Assembly: GCA_018334795.1 (NCBI GenBank) | Contig: JAGXLH010000007.1 | Location: 1-28,003, forward strand | Source of the DNA: Thermoplasmatota archaeon | GTDB lineage: Archaea > Thermoplasmatota > E2 > DHVEG-1 | Direction of reading: 5' to 3' | DNA: 28,003 nucleotides | Part shown: in pieces, positions 24,288 to 28,003 of the stretch | Position numbering within the stretch: position 1 is the first letter of the stretch | Layout of the letters: every line of letters starts with the position of its first letter | Notes under the pieces: model-generated | What the model saw: only the letters and a program-made list of their open reading frames with translations | Database searches by the model: none | Told to the model about the DNA's origin: nothing | Translations under genes and position numbers: made by a program

Positions 24288-24494
24288 ATGTTGAATATCG
24301 ATATGAAAAATATGAACATATTTACCATTCTCTCAGGACTGCTTTTCCTTGCTGGAATTGGATTTTATATTTGGTGGGGAATTCGATTTGGTGTCTGGGC
24401 TGACATTGGTATCTATTCAGTTGCTATCGTTTTTATTCTTGGTGGAATCATTGGAATGTTGCTTTCGCTTTATGAACAGCCCTCAAAACAATAA
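24288..24494 (+). CDS. small two-helix membrane protein
   Basis: A 68-residue protein with two hydrophobic helices (about 11-33 and 39-61) separated by a short loop with an aromatic WWGIRFGVW segment, and a polar tail. AAAGGTG lies eight bases upstream of the ATG. It begins 31 bases after the tRNA-Trp gene on the same strand and is followed by a hairpin terminator, so it probably forms the end of one transcript with the eL41-like ORF and tRNA. No family recognised. Confidence 0.72.
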   Translation: MLNIDMKNMNIFTILSGLLFLAGIGFYIWWGIRFGVWADIGIYSVAIVFILGGIIGMLLSLYEQPSKQ

Positions 24495-24515
24495 ATGATA
24501 ACAAAAAGAATTTGA

Positions 24516-24540
24516 AGGTGTTTAAATACACCTATTTTTT
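24516..24540 (+). terminator. hairpin terminator with T tract
   Basis: AGGTGT (24516-24521) and ACACCT (24528-24533) form a 6-bp stem with a TTAAAT loop, followed by a long T run. It lies just after the small membrane protein and at the stop of the convergent gcvPB, so the T run overlaps the end of that gene. Confidence 0.6.
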
Positions 24541-25991
24541 TATTTTTCTGATTCTTTTATTTGCTTCCACGTAAGAACTGGATTTCTCGTTGCATTGACT
24601 TCATCTACACGACCAACAACTGTGTTTGATGGTGCACTTTTTACGATTTCTGCATCTTCACTTGCTATCTTATGAAGAATTTGTGCATATTCATCCAACG
24701 CATTTTTAGGCTCAGTTTCTGTTGGTTCAATCATTAATGCCTCTTTAACAATTAATGGAAAATACATCGTTGGTGGATGTACACCATAATCAAGTAATCG
24801 TTTAGCTACATCCATTGCTCGAACTTTTTTGTTTTTTCGCAATTCTTCAGCGCTTAACACAAATTCATGTTTTCGTAAATCTCTGAAAGGAAGGTCAAAA
24901 CCAGGTTTTTCAAGAATCTTCTTTTTTAAATAATTAGCATTAAGGACTGCTATCTCACTAGCTTTTTGCAATCCATTAGCACCCATCATTAAAATGTAGG
25001 TGTATGCTCGTAAGAGAACATCCACATTGCCATAGAATCCTTTGATTTTCCCCACGGATTGCGGATGATCATATGTGAATCCGTAAGTATCCTTTTTCTT
25101 TTGAATACGGGGGACTGGAAGGAATGGAATTAATCGTTTTGAAACACCAATCGGCCCACTTCCCGGGCCGCCACCTCCATGGGGTGATGAAAATGTTTTA
25201 TGTAGATTTAAATGAACGATATCAAAACCCATATCTCCAGGTCTTACCTTGCCCATGATCGCGTTCATATTTGCTCCATCGTAATACAGTAATCCACCGG
25301 CATCATGTACGATATCTGCGATTTCAAGTATATCTGATTCAAAAATTCCTAGTGTGTTTGGATTGGTGAGCATAAAACAAGCTGTTCTTTCAGATACGGT
25401 TTTTTTAAGTAGTGAAACATCAACTGTTCCTTCTTCTGTTGAAGGGATCTCTACTACGTTGAATCCAGCCATTGAAATACTTGCTGGATTGGTTCCATGA
25501 GACGTATCGGGAGTGATGACATCAACTCGTTTTGAATCATTATTATTTTGATGATATGTTCTTGCAAGCAGCATACCAAGAAATTCACCATGAGCTCCAG
25601 CTGCTGGCTGCAATGTGAATGCATCCATACCAGTGAGTTCGGAAAGCATGTTTTCTAATTCGTACATCATTTGAAGTGTTCCCTGAATGGTAGATTCATG
25701 TTGATGAGGATGAAGACAAGAAAATTGAGGCCAGGAAGCGATTTCTTCATTAATTTTAGGATTATATTTCATAGTACATGATCCTAAAGGATATATTCCC
25801 GTATCGATTCCGAAATTTCTTTGGCTGAGATGATGGAAATGCCGAATGATTTGTGTTTCATCAAGATTAGGGATGTTAATTGCTTTTGTTCGTCGTAAAG
25901 ATTCTGGAATTTTTTTAGGTATCTTAACTTGTTTCTGATCCGTCCCAGAAATCTTGTTTAACAATGGTTCCTGTACTGAAGGTAAACTCAT
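24540..25991 (-). CDS. gcvPB: glycine dehydrogenase (decarboxylating) subunit 2
   Basis: A 483-residue PLP subunit of the glycine cleavage system P-protein, which decarboxylates glycine and passes the aminomethyl group to lipoylated H-protein. Seen: GIYPLGSCTMKYNP, LQPAAGAHGEFLGML, DTSHGTNPAS and the PLP-lysine region HLNLHKTFSSPHGGGGPGSG with the Gly-rich loop, in the usual order. The split A/B form is typical of archaea and many bacteria. Its ATG overlaps the stop of gcvPA by four bases, so the subunits are translationally coupled. No gcvT, gcvH or lipoate genes are in the window. Confidence 0.96.
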   Translation of the reverse strand: MSLPSVQEPLLNKISGTDQKQVKIPKKIPESLRRTKAINIPNLDETQIIRHFHHLSQRNFGIDTGIYPLGSCTMKYNPKINEEIASWPQFSCLHPHQHESTIQGTLQMMYELENMLSELTGMDAFTLQPAAGAHGEFLGMLLARTYHQNNNDSKRVDVITPDTSHGTNPASISMAGFNVVEIPSTEEGTVDVSLLKKTVSERTACFMLTNPNTLGIFESDILEIADIVHDAGGLLYYDGANMNAIMGKVRPGDMGFDIVHLNLHKTFSSPHGGGGPGSGPIGVSKRLIPFLPVPRIQKKKDTYGFTYDHPQSVGKIKGFYGNVDVLLRAYTYILMMGANGLQKASEIAVLNANYLKKKILEKPGFDLPFRDLRKHEFVLSAEELRKNKKVRAMDVAKRLLDYGVHPPTMYFPLIVKEALMIEPTETEPKNALDEYAQILHKIASEDAEIVKSAPSNTVVGRVDEVNATRNPVLTWKQIKESEK

Positions 25992-27334
25992 GCAATCACC
26001 TCTTCTAACACTGAAATGAATCGTTTGATATCTTTTTCATCATAGATTTCTGTAATGCCGAACAACATCATGTTTTTCATAGTTGGAAACCATCTTTGTA
26101 AAGGCAGTCCACCTTGAATTCCATGAGTGATGAGTTTGTTATTTAAAGAAACAGGATCAATTGGACTTTTGATAACAAATTCATTAAAATGAGTGCCAGT
26201 AAATGGTTTGGAAAATCTATTTACCTTAGATATAGCTTTAGATAATGATTGGCCACGCTCAAAATTTATTTTACTAATTTCTAGGAGATTATTGCCACCT
26301 AGCCAAGAAAGATATGCTGCGGTGCCAAGTGCACATAATCCTTCATTCGTGCAAATATTACTTGTTGCTTTTCCTCTCCTAATATGTTGTTCACGAGTTT
26401 GCAAGGACATACAAAATGCATCATTTCCATTCGAATCTTTTGTTAATCCAATTAATCTACCTGGAATTTGTCTGATGAATTTTTGTTTACAGGCAAAAAG
26501 ACCAAGTCCCGAACCTCCAAAGTTCATTGGATTTCCAAGCCCTCTTCCTTCACCGATAGTGATATCTGCATCGTATTCACCAGGTGATTTTACAATACCC
26601 AGAGAAAATGGATCGGTTCCAACCACGGATAATGCGTTATATTCATGAATTTTTTTGATGAGTTGTTCAATATGTGATTCAAAAATACCAAAGGTGTTAG
26701 GATTTTCAATATACACTCCAGAAACCTTATCTGAAAGAAGTTTCTCTAAAGAAGACTCATCGAGTTGACCTGTTTTTTCATTAAAAGCAATTTCTTTAAC
26801 GGTGATACTAGGTCCTTTAGCATAGTTGTTTAGCACAGATTTTTTTTCCCAGGATAAATTTGAAGGAATTAAAAAAATTGATTTTTTTGTAATTCGAGTT
26901 GCCATTAATGCTGCTTCACCAATAGCTGTTATTCCATCATACAATGAACAATTAGCAATATCCATGCCGGTGAGTTCAGCAATCATGCTTTGATATTCAA
27001 ACATGGCTTGAAGAAATCCTTGGCTAGCTTCGCTTTGATATGGTGTGTACGCTGTGAAAAATTCACTTCGATGTTGTATTGATTTGACCGCAGCAGGTAT
27101 ATAATGAGGTTTGATGCCTCCTCCAAGAAAACTAATCATGTTTTGGCATGATTTATTTTTGTTTGCTAGTCTCAAGAGTTTTTTTTCTGTTTCTTGTTGT
27201 GATAACCCTTCGTCTAAATCTAGATTTTTGATTTGTACTGAGGATGGGATATCAGTAAAAAGATCATCAATGCTAGATAGGTTTAGTTCTTTGAGCATTT
27301 CTCTTTCAAATGCGGCATTTGGAATAAACTTCAT
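25988..27334 (-). CDS. gcvPA: glycine dehydrogenase (decarboxylating) subunit 1
   Basis: A 448-residue partner of the subunit 2 encoded downstream; together they make the P-protein heterodimer. Family blocks seen: FLGGGIKPHYIP, FFTAYTPYQSEASQG with the following LQAMFEYQSMIAELTGMD, NCSLYDGITAIGEAA, GRGLGNPMNFGGSGLG and REQHIRRGKATSNICTN. Its position corresponding to the PLP lysine lacks Lys, as usual for subunit 1. GGGGAG lies four bases before the ATG. The 3' end overlaps gcvPB (ATGA). The 109-base upstream gap contains an inverted repeat but no recognisable riboswitch. Confidence 0.96.
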   Translation of the reverse strand: MKFIPNAAFEREMLKELNLSSIDDLFTDIPSSVQIKNLDLDEGLSQQETEKKLLRLANKNKSCQNMISFLGGGIKPHYIPAAVKSIQHRSEFFTAYTPYQSEASQGFLQAMFEYQSMIAELTGMDIANCSLYDGITAIGEAALMATRITKKSIFLIPSNLSWEKKSVLNNYAKGPSITVKEIAFNEKTGQLDESSLEKLLSDKVSGVYIENPNTFGIFESHIEQLIKKIHEYNALSVVGTDPFSLGIVKSPGEYDADITIGEGRGLGNPMNFGGSGLGLFACKQKFIRQIPGRLIGLTKDSNGNDAFCMSLQTREQHIRRGKATSNICTNEGLCALGTAAYLSWLGGNNLLEISKINFERGQSLSKAISKVNRFSKPFTGTHFNEFVIKSPIDPVSLNNKLITHGIQGGLPLQRWFPTMKNMMLFGITEIYDEKDIKRFISVLEEVIA

Positions 27335-27356
27335 AGGCTCCCCAAGTCAGGGTAAC

Positions 27357-27380
27357 AACAAATGATTAAAGAAATTTGTT
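27357..27380. promoter_or_regulatory. inverted repeat upstream of gcvPA
   Basis: AACAAAT (27357-27363) and ATTTGTT (27374-27380) form a 7-base inverted repeat spaced by ten bases, about 23 bases upstream of the gcvPA ATG and 64 bases before the FAH-family gene. It may be an operator in the divergent promoter region; AT-rich composition makes chance occurrence possible. Confidence 0.3.
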
Positions 27381-27443
27381 ATTTGAAAAAAGAAGAAATT
27401 AAGACCAAGATGTTTAAATTAGTGAACGAAATTATGGTTGTTG

Positions 27444-28003
27444 ATGAAATATTACCATTTTCAAAAAGAGAATACTTCATTATCTGTTGGAAAAATTATC
27501 TGTTTAGCACGAACATATAAAAAACATGCGGAAGAGATGAAAACCACTCCGCCGCCAAAACCTGTGTTGTTTTTAAAACCTGCAAGTTCAATCATTTTTT
27601 CTGGTGATACCATTCAGTATCCCGTACAATCACACTGTGTACATCATGAAGTTGAAGTAGGGATTGTGATTGATAAACAGGCAAAAAATATTTCGAAAAA
27701 AGATGCATTAACTGTAGTTTGTGGATATGTTGTTGGGTTGGATATTACGGCTCGTGACATCCAGGCTGAGGCTAAGAAGAATGGATGGCCATGGAGCATT
27801 GCAAAAGGATTTGACACCTTTGCACCCATTAGTGATGTGATCAGTTGTAATGGTGTGGATGATCCTAATGCTCTTGATTTTAGATTGTCTGTGAATTCAA
27901 CGGTACGTCAGCAGGGTAATACTAGAGATTTGATTTGGGATATAGAAACCTTAGTTTCACATATTTCAACGATTATGACTCTTGAGCCGGGTGATTTGAT
28001 TCT
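27444..28003 (+). CDS. fumarylacetoacetate hydrolase family protein, 3' end beyond window
   Basis: An open frame from ATG 27444 continues without a stop to the right edge (186 codons visible). The product is of the FAH/acylpyruvase family, which cleaves C-C bonds in acylpyruvates or decarboxylates oxaloacetate-like acids with a divalent metal. Seen: IICLARTYKKHAEEM, KPVLFLKPASSII, the metal ligands in HHEVEVGIVID (Glu-x-Glu) and GLDITARDIQ (Asp), KGFDTFAPI, and MTLEPGDLI at the edge. A TATA-like GTTTAAATTA at about 27413-27422 lies 26 bases before the ATG, so the mRNA is probably leaderless. It is divergent from gcvPA. Substrate unknown. Confidence 0.9.
   Translation, partial: MKYYHFQKENTSLSVGKIICLARTYKKHAEEMKTTPPPKPVLFLKPASSIIFSGDTIQYPVQSHCVHHEVEVGIVIDKQAKNISKKDALTVVCGYVVGLDITARDIQAEAKKNGWPWSIAKGFDTFAPISDVISCNGVDDPNALDFRLSVNSTVRQQGNTRDLIWDIETLVSHISTIMTLEPGDLI

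Noticed and set aside
27335..27443. Glycine riboswitch before gcvPA
   Set aside because: The gap is about 110 bases, AT-rich, and shows none of the conserved glycine aptamer helices; only a short inverted repeat is present.

Overview
The window looks like part of an archaeal chromosome, probably from the Euryarchaeota or Thermoplasmatota; I cannot place it more precisely. Archaeal signs are Nep1, split glycine decarboxylase (GcvPA/GcvPB), a 32-codon eL41-like ribosomal protein, and a tRNA-Trp gene whose intron sits at position 37/38 and carries a box C/D guide RNA. There are also TATA-like boxes about 26 bases before many starts, several implying leaderless mRNAs. Base composition is AT-rich, so the few GC-rich intergenic islands stand out as RNA candidates. 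RsuA-type pseudouridine synthase and RadC are typically bacterial families and may have been acquired. No CRISPR array, insertion sequence or integrase was seen.

Layout. 1-2.3 kb: a cut-off minus-strand gene, an MscS channel and a nucleoside deoxyribosyltransferase-like enzyme. 2.4 kb: a structured RNA candidate. 2.5-6.6 kb, plus strand: a CrtC/lipocalin-like exported protein, a ComB-family phosphatase, an exported ferrochelatase-like protein and an RsuA-type enzyme. 6.7-7.9 kb: a small exported acidic repeat protein divergent from a membrane-anchored winged-helix regulator, with TGAAAC half-sites around a shared TATA box. 8-10 kb: an ABC-2 exporter (ATPase and permease). 10.1-11.5 kb: a lipoprotein nuclease with a lamin-tail domain and a thioredoxin-like protein. 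11.5-15.5 kb, minus strand: an aminotransferase, a membrane-anchored DUF362 protein and RadC. 15.6-17.3 kb: a Vps62-like exported/membrane protein, followed by a GC-rich hairpin island. 17.5-19 kb: four small minus-strand genes of unknown function.

19-21.5 kb: a HAD phosphatase, Nep1 and an exported glutamine-amidotransferase-like protein. 21.9-23.9 kb: a soluble PAS histidine kinase and a tandem zinc-ribbon protein. 24.0-24.5 kb: the eL41-like ORF, intron-containing tRNA-Trp and a small membrane protein, followed by a hairpin terminator. 24.5-27.3 kb: gcvPB and gcvPA, overlapping by four bases. 27.4-28.0 kb: the 5' part of a fumarylacetoacetate-hydrolase-family gene that runs off the end.

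The most notable items are the compact box C/D RNA inside the tRNA-Trp intron (two 12-nt guide spacers, N+5 pointing to positions 39 and 34, and a U-A substitution in the terminal kink-turn), the structured RNA candidate at 2397-2464 with its own promoter, a second GC-rich island sharing a 10-mer with it, and the exported ferrochelatase-like protein. All function calls rest on reading motifs by eye; no database search was possible.
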